Assembly: GCA_038373865.1 (NCBI GenBank)
Contig: JAXGGA010000499.1
Span: 1-64,000 of the forward strand
Direction: 5' to 3'
DNA: 64,000 bases
DNA from: Uloborus plumipes
Lineage: Eukaryota > Arthropoda > Arachnida > Araneae > Uloboridae
The notes beneath the pieces are model-generated. The model was not told the origin of the DNA. It did no database searches and saw only the letters and a list, made by a program, of their open reading frames with translations. The position numbers were made by a program, and so were the translations under genes. Shown here piece after piece: positions 34,885 through 46,991 of the stretch (positions within the stretch are counted from its first letter, which is position 1; every line of letters starts with the position of its first letter).

Positions 34885-35272
34885 CTTAAAATAATCAAAA
34901 TATAGTTAAAAAACCATGCAGCTGTTCAAAAAACTTGCAGACCTGGACTCGATCTCATTCCATCAGGAACTCAATCCGACGCGTTTAGCCACTTGACCAT
35001 CGGGTCGCTGATTGAAGTAAGGATTTACGATAGCACACATTGTTTTAAAGAGCATGAAATGTTAGTTTTTCGATCATAACTTTTTTTCTAGTGAACAAAT
35101 ATCGTCATATGAATACATGGTACCTAAGTTAACCATCTCCTATCGATTTAAAAAAAATCGTCCAAATCGGTTTCAGTAGATCAGATGTTATGTGCGAACA
35201 AACAAACAAACAACAAAAAAAAACATACGCTTTGAATTGAGAACCTCCTCCTTTTTTGAAGTCGGTTAAAAA
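34885..35272 (-). repeat. tRNA-containing dispersed repeat, copy 1
   Basis: On the minus strand, A box TGGTCAAGTGG (34989-34999) and B box GATCGAGTCC (34945-34954) sit in a tRNA-like segment. The rest runs to CCTCCTTTTTTGAAGTCGG at the right. The GAAGTCGGTTAAAAAT end resembles 3' ends of RTE-like LINE/SINE families in arthropods; this is a recollection, not a search result. Confidence 0.75.
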
Positions 35273-35967
35273 TAGAAAATAAAAGTAAGTAATTTGAATT
35301 GTGGGGGAAGAGGTTAGAGTAAGACTTGGAAAATTGGTGCAAGTTTTTGCATCTCATGGAGGATAATTTTCAACTAAAGTGGACTCTTTAGCTTTTTTCA
35401 AACACCACAAATCAAAATCTTATTTTTTGAAAATTTGTGTCACTTTAATGGTCGTTCATAACCCCCCCCCCCCTCGCAGTGCAAAAAAAACATTACACAG
35501 CAGATTTTGCCTAATAACTCAACACTCATGGTGTTTGATACATTTTATTTATTTGTAATGATGTTTTTTGGTCACAACCAATATGAGAATCACAAAAAAT
35601 AGTTACTTTAATATTTAACATATATTTATCATCCTCAGAATTTTTTATTTTTAATTTTACTTTGAATTTGACGTAAATGCAAGGTATAAAATACAGAATT
35701 TTATAAAGGTACAGAAATTAACATAATATAATTGATTGTGCATATAATTTTTGAAAAAATAATATAAGTGCCGCAAATCAAAAACCATTTATTGCCACAA
35801 TCGATTCAAAGCCCCCAAAAATGGCGCAAACGTCCATAAGAAAATTATACAGCATCGAAGGACCCCATCGCCAATTTTAACAAAGATCCGACCAAAACTG
35901 TCATTTTGTACTATAAAAAAAATATGGGGTAGATCCCCATGGGGAGATGTACCTGCATAAGGACATT
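35273..35967. other. Spacer inside the 5.7-kb element
   Basis: AT-rich with a C12 tract at 35462-35473. Nothing else recognised. Confidence 0.45.
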
Positions 35968-36350
35968 ACAATCATTAAAATCATTTTTAAAAAAATCATT
36001 CAGTTGTTCGAAAAAACCCTTGCAGACCTGGACTCGATCTCATTCTATCAGGAACTTCAACCTGACGCGCGTAGCCACTTGACCATCGGGTCGCTCATTG
36101 AAGTAAGGATTTACAATAGCACATATTGTTTTAAATGACATGAAATGTTAGTTTTTCAATCATAACTTTTTTTCTAGTGAACAAATATCGTCATATGAGT
36201 ACATGGTACCTAAGTTACACCATCTCCTATTGATTAAAAAAAAATTCGTCCAAATCGGTTCAGTAGATCAGATGTTATGTGCGAACAAACAAAAAAAAAA
36301 GTATACGCTTTGAATTGAGAACCTCCTCCTTTTTCGAAGTCGGTTAAAAA
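35968..36350 (-). repeat. tRNA-containing dispersed repeat, copy 2
   Basis: Same orientation and extent as copy 1, with the same tRNA-like core (36021-36095) and the same CGAAGTCGGTTAAAAAT end. About 85-90 percent similar by eye. Confidence 0.78.
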
Positions 36351-36399
36351 TGTGTAAAACAAGTACCGTCTAACATTTTTTTCGCGAGACCTCCATCGA

Positions 36400-36566
36400 A
36401 TCTGCGCACGCGCCAAATCTCTTCTGACTTTCTCGAAATAGGGGGGAATGCAACGAGGAAGTAGCAAGCGAACAAAAACTGAAGGCATCGGGAAGTGGGC
36501 ATCCTAAACCTATCTCCCCTTTTTCAAATGGAAGCGTTCATGGCTGCCAGGCGCACAGTACGCAAA
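36400..36566 (+). repeat. Dispersed repeat, copy 1
   Basis: Contains TTTCTCGAAATAGGGGGGAA, GGAAGTAG..AGCGAACAAAA and CTGAAGGCATCGGG. It is matched in reverse orientation at 46127-46283. Family unknown. Confidence 0.75.
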
Positions 36567-37740
36567 CAGACAGTATGACCGATTTTGAACGAGTAACGTT
36601 TTCAAACACTGTGCTTCGATGGCTCAGTATAGAAGGTTAGATGCTACGTTAAAAAAATAAATTGATAAATAAATCTTTTGTTTGTGAGTTTCGATTTCGT
36701 ATTTTGGAAATTTTCCAATTTTATATGTACTTTAATGAAGTGCTTTCACTTCTAAACTAGCACACGTTGTTCTTTATACTCATTACAGTTTTTGTATAAT
36801 TGGGAGGGATTGAGCTTGACTTGTAAGTACGCCAGTGCAATATGTTTTGAGCTCTTTCTATTGTGAAAATAAATAAAAATGACTGAATTAGGAAACGCGC
36901 CAAGTGAATGTTGAAGTAAGATGCGTATTCTCTTCGCTAAACTTCAGGGGGGGAGAGATACTTTTGTTAAAACGGTCGAGCACCGTCGTTGTGCCCTTCC
37001 CTATTGTTTGCCCATATTTGTATACACTGTATTTAAAATTTAAAAAATATATATATCAAGAAAACACATCTAGTATTTTCTTAAAGCCAGGGTGGGAACA
37101 ATTGCCCCTCTCCTAACTCCCCTCATAAATAATATTAGTATTAAATAACAGTGGGTCTCTGGAACATTTTAAAACTTAGAGTGAAAAGTGTTTATTCATA
37201 AAAAATAATCGGAGGCCTAAAATAGCGAACTTTTATTTTGCCTGCATGCAAGAAGTCGTATTTATTAAGCCAATTTCAGATTAATTATGATTTTTATATT
37301 TTCTATGTTTTCCTAATTACAATAGCATCAATGCTTTGATTTTTATTCAAAATGCACAAATTATGTTAATTGTATACCAGTGTTTTGAAACAAATTCTAT
37401 TTAAAATTAAAGCTGTTGTGGGGAAAAAAACACTGTATTCAATAAGGAATTGCAAGAACTATTTGTTTTTTGAATTTATGTGAAATGATGGGAAAAGTTA
37501 GGAACGCACCGAACTAAAATTGTTGGAAAGACAAAAATTCTCAAATCGAGCAAAAAACTTGTAAAAAATAAAACTTTACCCAATAACACGATCATGCACT
37601 CATAAAATGAGGGGAAACACTGAGCATCGTTAATAATGCTGAAAGAAAGAAAAAAAAAAGGTGCAACATTATCAGCAAATTTTTTGAATAAATAAATCAA
37701 AATTTTTGGAGAAAGGAATTTTGGGAGGTCACAATGACCT
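36567..37740. other. Interior of the 5.7-kb element
   Basis: No recognised gene; AT-rich. The short frames here have no domain signature. Confidence 0.45.
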
Positions 37741-37822
37741 CCCATCAGAGCAACTCCTACGGAGAGGGGGGCGCAATTTTTCAAGTTCGCCACGGGCGCT
37801 GGGCCCCATAGCTACGCTACTG

Positions 37823-37985
37823 TTTATAGGGCAGGCAACCTCTCACAGCACAATAACGCATTCTCCCAAAAAAGGACAAGGACAGGAGAGAGAAAGCACA
37901 TCCATGCCCGAGCCGGGATTCGAACACGGGACCAAGTCCTCCAAGTCGGACTTGTCTGACCACTGAACAAAGTGGCCGGTTTATG
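37823..37985 (-). repeat. tRNA-derived SINE, 5' half
   Basis: Read on the minus strand it starts GGCCACTTTGTTCAGTGGTC (A-box region) and has B box GTTCGAATCCCGG. It breaks off at TTTATAGG where the 5.7-kb hAT-type element inserted and continues at 32135. Confidence 0.85.
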
Positions 37986-38101
37986 TTAATTTGATAGACC
38001 GGAACAATTGTAAAATAACGCCTCCACCAGTTCTCTACAATGTCCTTCAGATGATCTTCGAAAGATATTGGCTGTTAGAGTTCCATGCGAAAAATGGAAG
38101 T

Positions 38102-38631
38102 TTAACCCATTTATGCCCAGTAGCCTAAAAACGGGACGCTTGTTAGTTACTGCATACAAAAACCTGTAATGGGTATATTCTCTTACTAAAGCTGTTTTTT
38201 TACAAATTAAATAGTTCTTCTTCTTGAGAAAACCAGTTAGAGCCACTATTTGGACATCGGAGTTTATTTATTGACAGCTATTTTCAGACAAATCCGTCAA
38301 AGATCCAACATGAGTAGTCATAGAAAGTTTTTTTTTTTTTTTTTTTGTGAACTTATTTTTCATAAAATTGAACTATTTTAAAAGGATTTGCTTAAAATTG
38401 ATCACAGATGCCTTCTGTAATGTTCCTTTGCAAAAGTAAAGTAAAGTAAAGTCGTATTTTGCTCACATATCTGCAAAATGTCCCATAAACAGGACGTTAA
38501 AACACTTAATAAATATGGCAACGACGAACTATTTTAAGCCTAAAATGTATGTAAACCATTCCAGGTAAGAGTTTTAGGCTGATAAAAATTGAAAAAAATT
38601 ATTAAAAAAAACTTGGGCATAAATGGGTTAA
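38102..38631. mobile_element. TTAA-flanked MITE (530 bp)
   Basis: Begins TTAACCCATTTATGCCC and ends GGGCATAAATGGGTTAA, perfect inverted ends of 17 bases including TTAA. Related by its ends to 8134-8653. Confidence 0.9.
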
Positions 38632-39029
38632 TTCAATTCTCTTGCCACACACAGGCAGTTGAACGCATCGTAAAGTTAGTTTTGAAGGCATTAAATCAAG
38701 TATGTGGCCAGGAGAAAAGAGATGAGTTTATTTTTGCTGTTTTAAAATCATGCAGCAATATGCCTGCACTTCAGCATAAAAGCGAAATCAAAGTATAAAT
38801 ACATGATGTCTCTCTAACTGTAAATTCTGAAGTGTGAACTGTATGTTATGAAACTTTAAAAATACTTAATTGATAAGCTTTAAACATATTTTGTAATTTT
38901 TTCTTATCGCATAGAAATCTATAATTTTTTGAATACTTGTCAGGGAGATTTTCTAACTGCATAAATATACTCATGTCAATAAATTAAGGATAATGCAAGT
39001 TCAGCCAAATAAAGAGTCAGAAGCAAAAC

Positions 39030-39420
39030 AAATACCACTTATTTGTAAAGCCTATTTATTAAACAAAACATAAATAGCAAAAAAGATGCTACGTGTTTGA
39101 TATTATCAAGTAAAATTGAAATTTTTACTCCCTGGAGCAAATTGCGAAAAATATCGTTTTCACAAAAATCAATGTTATGCGATTTATATGAAAGCAAAAA
39201 CATAGTGTGTCTTCCAAACGACGAAATACAGTCTGTGCAACGCCTAGGCATGCTAAGAATCAAGTTATCAATCTGTACTTGGGGGATATTACACCACTCA
39301 ACAATCATAATGCTCTCTAAAGATCCGATAGACATGCAGGAGGTGGTTAACGTGTGCTGCAACTCGCTCACACGTGCTCTATTGGATTCAAGTCTGGTGA
39401 GAATGCTGGCCAGTCCATAT
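39030..39420 (-). pseudogene. Tc1 transposase, C-terminal fragment
   Basis: Reads DWPAFSPDLNPIEHV, the diagnostic Tc1 DDE motif, then ELQHTLTTS, IVEWCNIPQVQIDNLILSMP and RRCTDCISSFGRHT up to the normal end of the protein. A stop interrupts just after IEHV. It continues, after a gap of about 30 codons, the fragment at 46280-46991. It lies at the left edge of the 39426-42592 foldback. Confidence 0.87.
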
Positions 39421-39576
39421 AGTGCAAGAGCCAGTGGCCGTCAGACTTACGGTATTTTAGCAAGCTTCATTTTTTCATCAGACAATGTCTTATATCTGCC
39501 GTTCACGGAATGGACACTGGTTGAGCTGAAAGCGGGTTCCTATAGGGGCGGCGGGGCGCGAAAGGTGCCAAAAAAA

Positions 39577-39832
39577 GATGAAAATTTACGTCATTTTAAC
39601 AAAGCTGATTTTTTGATATGTTGAAGGAGTTGATGGGTACTATTGAAAAATCACAATGGCAAACGTCCAGGAGGGTTCCAAAGTGGTGGCAGACGTCCAG
39701 CAAGGACCGAAAAAAAGTTGAAAATTTACGTCATTTTAGCAAAGCTGATTTTTTGATGTCGATTAGTACTATTGAAAAATCGCAATGGCAGACGTCCAGC
39801 CGAGCTCCGAACTGGTGGCAGACGACCGTGAA
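39577..39832. repeat. Tandem repeat, two units of about 139 bases
   Basis: GAAAATTTACGTCATTTTA, AAAGCTGATTTTTTGAT and GGTGGCAGACG recur in order. The same pair is present inverted at 42170-42440. Confidence 0.85.
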
Positions 39833-39850
39833 AAATACATAAAAAAATGG

Positions 39851-40165
39851 GTGACTGCTATATCTCAGGAAGTAACTGGCGGAATCAAACAAAAATTGGA
39901 CTATAGGTAGACCCTCTAGTGTACATGTGCTGATTTAATTTTTGGATCAATATCTTAAACGGGGTTGAGCAATCCAGCATGTATTCTCATTACTTGTGAC
40001 TACTATATCTCAAAAAATAATGATCTGCATCAAACAAAAATTGATCCTCAGGTAGGCCTTAGAGGGAGCAAGAACCAAATAAATTTTGTTGCTAATATCT
40101 CTAAGGGTGGTGGTGCAATCGAACGCTCTCTTTTTTTCCATTGCAACTGCTATATCTCATGAAAT
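39851..40165. repeat. Tandem repeat, three partial units of about 149 bases
   Basis: ACTGCTATATCTCAGG, ACTACTATATCTCAAA and ACTGCTATATCTCATG at about 39854, 40000 and 40148 mark the units. ATCAAACAAAAATTG follows the first two. Mirrored at 41840-42160. Confidence 0.8.
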
Positions 40166-42592
40166 ATTCTTCAGTGCTAAGGACAAAAGTCGTATCTGTA
40201 CTTTTTGATAAAATTGAGCAATTGTCACCAGGTGATTCTTTGTAACTTATTTGATCTTAATGCAATGTTTCATGGTCATTTGAAAATGGAAAATATTTTT
40301 TAAATTAAATAAGTGAGAAGCAAAACTTTAAACAGCAATATATCAGATTGAACATCATCTGTAGGTACCATATTTGCGCTTAGCATGGCAGTATTGCTGC
40401 TTTTAAAATTAAATTTGCAATAGAATGGAACCTACATGGAAACAAGCGCCGATTCGATTTTGGCGCCAAACCCTTCAAGGGGGGCAGATTTTTTATATAT
40501 TTTCCTCTGAATTAAATCAAGCATATGAAAGATAAATCCCATTAAAATCATGCATTTATAAGATTTAATTAGTGACAAAACATCTGAAAACTTTCAACGA
40601 TTTTACATTTTTAAGCTACAGAACTCTGGCAGAGAAGCATGGTAGCAAGCTGTATGAAATATTTACTGACGAAATGCTATTTTCTTTTGATTTATGTATT
40701 ATGCATTTTTGATAATTAAATCTTGTCATTTGATCTAAAATGTGCATTTATTGCGTTACTAAACGATGAAAATATATCCAGTTATTTTCAGAAGAAAGTT
40801 TAAAAAAATGTCAGGATATTTTACATTTGCGAAAAAGTCATTAGCTATACATTATATTACCGCAAGAATTAAAAAGGATCTTTTTTTAGACTTACGCGAA
40901 AGCAAAAGGAATTTCTTCATTATCAACTCTCTAATCCAGTGCCCAATCTTTACAACCCTTATTAGCCGAGAATCAACTTCTATTGACAACTCAGTTTATG
41001 CTTTCAATTTATATGATGAAAATCCTACTACATCCGAAAAAGATGACTTTGTAGAAGAATATTAACGTTGCCAAAAAGGATGTATCGTTGGAAAAAGAAT
41101 CCTGTAATATACCTGAAGCAGCCATACCACTATTGGATAATTTATTACGTGAATATATCATTATTGTAAATATTGGTACTCTTCCTCTTTATATTGAGGA
41201 ATAAAAAGAAAGAAAACTAGCATGTAATGGCCACCACAAAATTTTATTCGATATCGTTGGTATCAATACTTGGATCAAATATATACCACTCATGCAATCG
41301 CTACTGCAAAATTCTGACATTTCCGAAACGGAAAGATGTCGATGATTGGAGATAGGCAGTATTAATTCATCGGCGTGAACCTTTTGAAACCAATGCCTGT
41401 GTAAAGAATATGATTCATTTACATACATAAATAAAATAGCAGGTAAATATTTATTCGCATAGGCTTACCATAAAAAACAGGGTTACGAAACAAAATACCA
41501 TCTAACATATTTGACGACAGTCGAATATTCCAGTTATAGAAATACCCCAGAAAAAACATTCAAAGCGCGAAATGGAAAATAATTGTAAAAGCCTTAAGTA
41601 AATCAATTTAAAAAACTGTATTTATCAACAAATAGAAAATGGCAACGGATAAAATTTAATAAAATCCTTGGAAGTTTTCCGACGTTTTGCCATCAATTAA
41701 CTAGCTCAAAAGCAATTTTTTTTAATTGGATTTATCTTTCACATTGTTTATTTAATTAAGCGGAAAAAATATCAAGGATGAACACCCCTTTTAACGATTG
41801 ATGCCAAATATAATCGGCGTATTTCACTAAAATAGCAACACTATTTCTTGAGATATAGCAGTTGCAAGGAAAAAAAGAGAGCGTTCGATTGCACCACCAT
41901 CCTTAGAGATATTAGCACCAAAATTTATTCGGTTCTTGCACTCTCTAAGGCCTACCTTAGGATCAATTTTTGTTTGATTCCGCTCATTACTTTTTGAGAT
42001 ATAGCAGTCACAAGTAATGAGAATACATGTTGGATTGCTCAACCCCCGTTTAAGATATTGATCCAAAAATTAAATCAGCACATGTACACTATGAGGTCTA
42101 CCTGTAGACCAATTTTTGTTTGATTCCGCCAGTTACTTCCTGAGATATAGCAGTCACACCTTTTTTTATGTTTTTTTCACGGTCGTCTGCCACCAGTTCG
42201 GAACCCGGCTGGACGTCTGCAATTGCGATTTTTCAAGAGTACTAATCGACCCCTTTAACATGTCAAAAAATCAGCTTTGCTAAAATGCAGTAAATTTTCA
42301 AGTTTTTTTCGGTCCTTGCTGGACGTCTGACACCACTTTGGAACCCTCCTGGACGTCTGCCATTGTGATTTTTTAATAGTACCCATCAACTCCTTCAACA
42401 TATCAAAAAATCAGCTTTGCTAAAATGACGTAAATGTTCATCTTTTTTGGCACCTTTCGCGCCCGCCGCCCCTATAGGAACCCGCTTTCAGCTTAACCAA
42501 TGTCCATTCCGTGAACGGCAGGTATAGGACATTGTCTGATGAAAAAATGAAGCTTACTAAAATACCGTAAGTCTGCCGGCCACTGGCTCTTA

Positions 42593-45500
42593 GACTAATA
42601 CTAGAATCCCTATATAGAAGCTTTGCTTCAGAGTCCATAGACTAAAAATGAATAGACCGCGCATCTCCCGATGAAACAGTGGATGTCAGTAGCGCTAAGA
42701 TATATCACGTGATCTACAACGAAATCCTCTCTTTCTCTCTGACGATCTGGCGCGTTAAAATTTTTGGCGATCATTTGCAAGCTGTTGGTAGGCAAATGCT
42801 TCCTTGCGCTTTTCGTTCGCTCGATCATTCCGATCGCTTCGCGAGACATTTGTTTGTTTGCTGCTTGCAAGTTCCATCTCCGACAAACAATCCATGACAC
42901 GAAATAGAAAAATAGAATTTTCTACTTGTTTCAAATTAGGTTTCAAAAGTTTTTTTTTTCTTTTTTTGGGGGGGAGGAGAGGGGGCAGGGAATGCACCAA
43001 GTATAGTTTCAAAAAAGCGATTTCAAGACTTAAACTTTGAAGGTTTTGACCGATATTTAAAAAGAGCAACATTTATCGAATATCCAGGGTGATATGCATT
43101 ACTGTTTGAAAACAGGCAACATTCCGGAACTCTCCCCCCCCCCCCACCCCCACAGAGATGAAAATTCTGACGGATCTTATACCAACATTTGTCAAAAAGT
43201 GTTTTTATTTTAACACAAGCATCTATTTACCTTTTAATCTTCGCAAAATGTACCACTTTCATTAAAATCCTTAATGAACATGTACTTCAAAAAGAAAAAA
43301 AATGCTCAAATATTAGTCCTTAAAATCTATATTTGGAATATTAATTTGTATGTAATATTCATAACGATATCCCACGAGAAAGGGACACTTCACAAAATAG
43401 TTTTTAAATCCTCTCTCGGTCTGTAATAAATACTAAAATTGGCTAAACTTTCATCAGGTGGTAGGCACTGTCCCCCATATGGGGGGAGGCGGGTGGGGGG
43501 GCTCAAGCCCTCTCTTAGAAACTAGAATTCTCTAGCTTTTAGTACAATTTGTTCAAAAAAAATCATAACTTTTTCAACCATCAATCAATAAGTAACTAAA
43601 AAGGCCAAAATTAAATAACTTTAATCTTCACTGAAACTTCTTTACAGGAACAAAATATCCTGCTAAGCTGTTGGAAAACTATCTGAGACCCCCCCCCCCC
43701 CAGCCCGAAATTGGGAGAAATAATCTTTAAAAAAGCAGTTGCTTTACGTATGTACAAGCAATTAATAATTAGTTACACATAGTTCAGTAGAGAATGAATA
43801 AAAAAACATCATAAGTAGGGGAGGTGATTTTTTAAAAATGCAATTTTTGAGGCATGCCCTTTCATTCTGCTTGTGGGGTATAAGGTCGTACCGACAGATG
43901 AATTGTGCAAAAAGGTCGAATTACGAAAAATAGAGTATTTCACTTTTGCTGTAACTTTTTCCGGAAAGAAAGGGCAAATACTTCTAATTGAATAAAATGT
44001 TTAAATGGTAATTTAATGGCATTTAAATCAAGGCTTTACATTCCCCACAAACTATGCAAAAACATTAATTTGTTGAAATAGAACTTATTAAAGTCACAGA
44101 TTTACACTATCGGTGAAGATATAGATTTCTTTTCATTCTGTGTGATCAAAGATAGCAAGCGAAAACGCTCAACTAAAATTGTTAATTTTGTTCATAAAAT
44201 GTTACTCGCCAAAAAAGTGATAAAAATCTTTCTAACTCTATTTTTAACAATTAAAGCAAGAGTTTTGAAAATAACTGAGATATTATTATAGACTAAACTT
44301 ACCTATGGAATGTTATTGGTCCTCCCTTGACCGATTTTTCTTTGCATCCAAATGCACAACATTTAGAAACCATTTTATCTCAAAACAACAGTTCATCTCC
44401 ATAGAAGTACATGTTATGATCCGCTGCGATGGTTGTAGATCACGTGGTTAAAGCCATGTAGGTTCTGGCGGCGGAAAGGTTACCACACACTCTCTCTATG
44501 TATCTTAACTCTGTGTCAGAGTCGCGCAATACGGAGAGCGACTTTACCAAATGAGGTTGCCTGCAGAAAAGCACGAGCGAGAATTGGCGCGTAATCGCTC
44601 GCTGTATTCTGTCCGGTTTTTTAGTTTGCAAAACAGCTACTTTAGCCGGTTTAATTATTTGGCGAAACACCATACGATGCGTAAAGACGTAAAGACACTT
44701 ATCCTCACATTTTCTAAATATTGGGAAAATTTAAAAGCATAATTTTTTTATATTTTGCAATGCTACAATTGTGAGATTTTTTTATATCCTAGATATTTAA
44801 ATGAATTCATTTGGAATGTTTCTATTTTAATCTTCTTTTTTAATGTTTAATTTTACTTTGTGATCTTGATTTTTTTTTAACTTCATTCACCCCGGTTTCT
44901 AGATTACTTTACAAAATAACATACGGTCATACGGGGGGATCGGATGGTTAGAAGGGGAGGGGGGGGTGCCACTCAATTTCAAAAGTAAAAGGGCTTTTCC
45001 CCTCAACTTTTATAAGCGTACAAATTAACAATGGATCGATAAATGATAATGTTGACTTTTTCATACATAGAAAGAGCTGACTTAAGTACTGTGTGTTTTA
45101 CATTTTTCTCACGTAATTTTATTTCATACAAATTTAAATTTTGAATTGGGGGACGAAAGTCCACTGCATCCATCTGCATTTATTGTTTTTAGGAGACGGT
45201 CATAAATGTCGTCAAAATTCAACTGGCCATTTCTTCTTCAGTAAAGTCAGCTGTAACCCCCCTAAGCTGCCCCCTTTTATGGTTTCCTAGGTGCCTACGC
45301 ATGCGATGCGTAAAGATTCCCCCCCCCCCCCCGCTGTATCTATGTGTTCTATATTCTGTACCAAAGATAGAGACTTCTAACCAAGAGTTAGTTAGAATGT
45401 TTTTCATTTTCAGTTCGTCGAAAATGACACAGAATAAAAATGATTTTGTTTACAGTATCATTCTTTGTAATTAAAACAGCGCATTTCTTACAGTATTGTT

Positions 45501-46126
45501 AATATATTTTAGATGATACCATCATGTATTAAGGTGTAAGTTTTAAATCGTTACCAATTCTTTTTATAGGATATTTAGTGTAAATAAAAATTATAGCTTT
45601 GGAAAACAAATGAATCTACTATGAAGCATAAAATATGGAAATAAAGAAAAAAGAACGTTTAAGAAAAAGAAAGTTTCAATACCAGGTAGCAATCTTTGAA
45701 ACTTGAATTTGTCAGATATAAATTCATTTCTACCTTCCCCCAGAGAAAATGTGTTTTAAGTTAAGTTATAAAGTCTGAAATTGTATATTTTACGTTTTTT
45801 GTAAACAGATAAAGAAGTCGCTTTTTTTTAAAACTAAAAGGGGGGGGGACGCTATTTGGAAAAAATAAGACCTTAACAATAAAAAAAAAAAAGTTCCGAT
45901 GTGAAAGGAGTAAGAGAACGTAAATTTAAATCCTAGCGCGCAATAAAACCTTGGCGAGCGTTGCTGCCGCCAAAACCTGCCAAGCTGAGGATCCGCTTAA
46001 ACGAGCATAAAAGCAAAGTTAAAAGCAGTAGACTGCTTTTACCGTGGTATAATGTAGTCAAAATAACAAAATGAACTAATAAATATCCTACAGCCCAGAA
46101 ATAAACAAGTTACATTAAGATAGTCT
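42593..46126. other. Part of the first insertion into Tc1; unclassified
   Basis: Contains GC-rich patches (about 42660-42900 and 44400-44690) and homopolymer tracts C12 (43134), C13 (43689), C14 (45319) and G9 (45840). I could not find the ends of a single element or a gene. The frames here lack domain signatures. Confidence 0.4.
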
Positions 46127-46283
46127 GTTTGCATTTTGTGCGCCTTGCAGCCACGGACGCTTCAATCTGAAAAAGGGGAGTTATAGGTTTTGGATGCGCA
46201 CTACCCGATGCCTTCAGCTTTTGTTCGCTCACTACTTCCTAGTTACTTTTCCCCCCTATTTTGAGAAAGTCCGAAGGCGCTCA
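46127..46283 (-). repeat. Dispersed repeat, copy 2
   Basis: Reverse-orientation copy of 36400-36566. Its inner edge coincides with the break in the Tc1 transposase, so it probably forms one end of the first insertion. Confidence 0.72.
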
Positions 46284-46991
46284 TGGCGTCCCGAAATAAA
46301 CGTACATGTTGATCTAGATAACGACTCGATAGATTCGGTCTGTCATAATTCCAGTTTGAACATGCAGCTGTGTCCTGGAACCCAAGATAATTCCTCCCAA
46401 AACAAGCAATCCTGCACCACCATAACGGTGTCGTTCAACGATGTTTTCTTGGTGGTAACGCGTTACCTGGCTCTCTCCTAAGGAAAATCAGCTGAGAATC
46501 TAATTGCAAACTGAACCTCGACTCGTCAGAAAACATCACACATGCCCACTGTTGCTGTGTCCATAATGCATGCTTTCTACTCCAGGCTAAACGAAGGAGA
46601 CAGTGACTTGCAGTAAGAGGGATACATCTGACAGGCCCAAAGTCCAATCTGCCCTAACCGTCTGTAGACTATCTGCCTTAAAACTGTAGTCCCAATAGCT
46701 GAAGAGACCTGACGAGATAGGTCGGATGCTGCGCTCCGTCTGCTTCTTTTTTTTTTTTTTTTTGGCAGAAACTGCCAAATATCGGTCCTCAGTCGGTGTT
46801 GTCACTCGAGGAAGACCTCTGCTGTAACGTCTTCTCGCGTTACCATCGTCTTGGAAGAGTTGCAAAAAGCCTGGAAATGACACTCTGTGCGATTCCAAGT
46901 TCCTCAGAAACCTCCTGCTGAGTGCGCCTGCATTCCAAACAGCCAATAATTCTACCCGTAAAAAGTCATCAGAATGCTTCTTTTCGGTCAT
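46284..46991 (-). pseudogene. Tc1 transposase, N-terminal and central fragment
   Basis: From the ATG at 46989-46991: MTEKKHSDDFLRVELLAV, a frameshift into GIAQSVISRLF (helix-turn-helix), then RRYSRGLPRVTTPTEDRYLA, the usual bridge to the second HTH. A T-run of about 20 at 46748 (A-run on the coding strand) disrupts the frame. Further on, ACVMFSDESRFSLQLDS is the DDE segment. The fragment ends near RLFRDAMS at about 46284. Confidence 0.88.

Larger units (their letters stand above)
32128..37830. mobile_element. 5.7-kb hAT-type element with perfect 8-bp duplication
   Basis: Element 32136-37822 begins CAGTGGCGTAGCTAGG and ends CATAGCTACGCTACTG. It is flanked by TTTATAGG at 32128-32135 and 37823-37830. 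Subterminal TTGCCACGGGCGC occurs inverted at both ends. No transposase is visible, so it is a large non-autonomous element, or one whose interior was replaced by nested repeats (X copy C, a foldback, tRNA-bearing repeats). Confidence 0.9.
39426..42592. mobile_element. 3.2-kb foldback element with tandem repeats in its arms
   Basis: Ends AAGAGCCAGTGGCCGTCAG and CTGCCGGCCACTGGCTCTT. Arms of about 740 bases pair (39426-40165 with 41840-42592), and weaker pairing continues inward. The loop 40165-41830 holds a 99-codon frame (40766-41065) with no recognisable domain. It interrupts the Tc1 element just upstream of its DPNP-like motif. Confidence 0.85.

Noticed and set aside
34925..34999. A functional tRNA-Leu/Ser gene
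   Set aside because: The duplicate at 36021-36095 with the same flanks shows it belongs to a dispersed repeat.
36904..37116. Short plus ORF
   Set aside because: Contains a poor-complexity tail and no homology I recognise; within a hAT-type element.
40766..41065. 99-codon plus ORF in the loop of the 39426-42592 foldback
   Set aside because: No recognisable motif. Could be a remnant, but not enough to call a gene.
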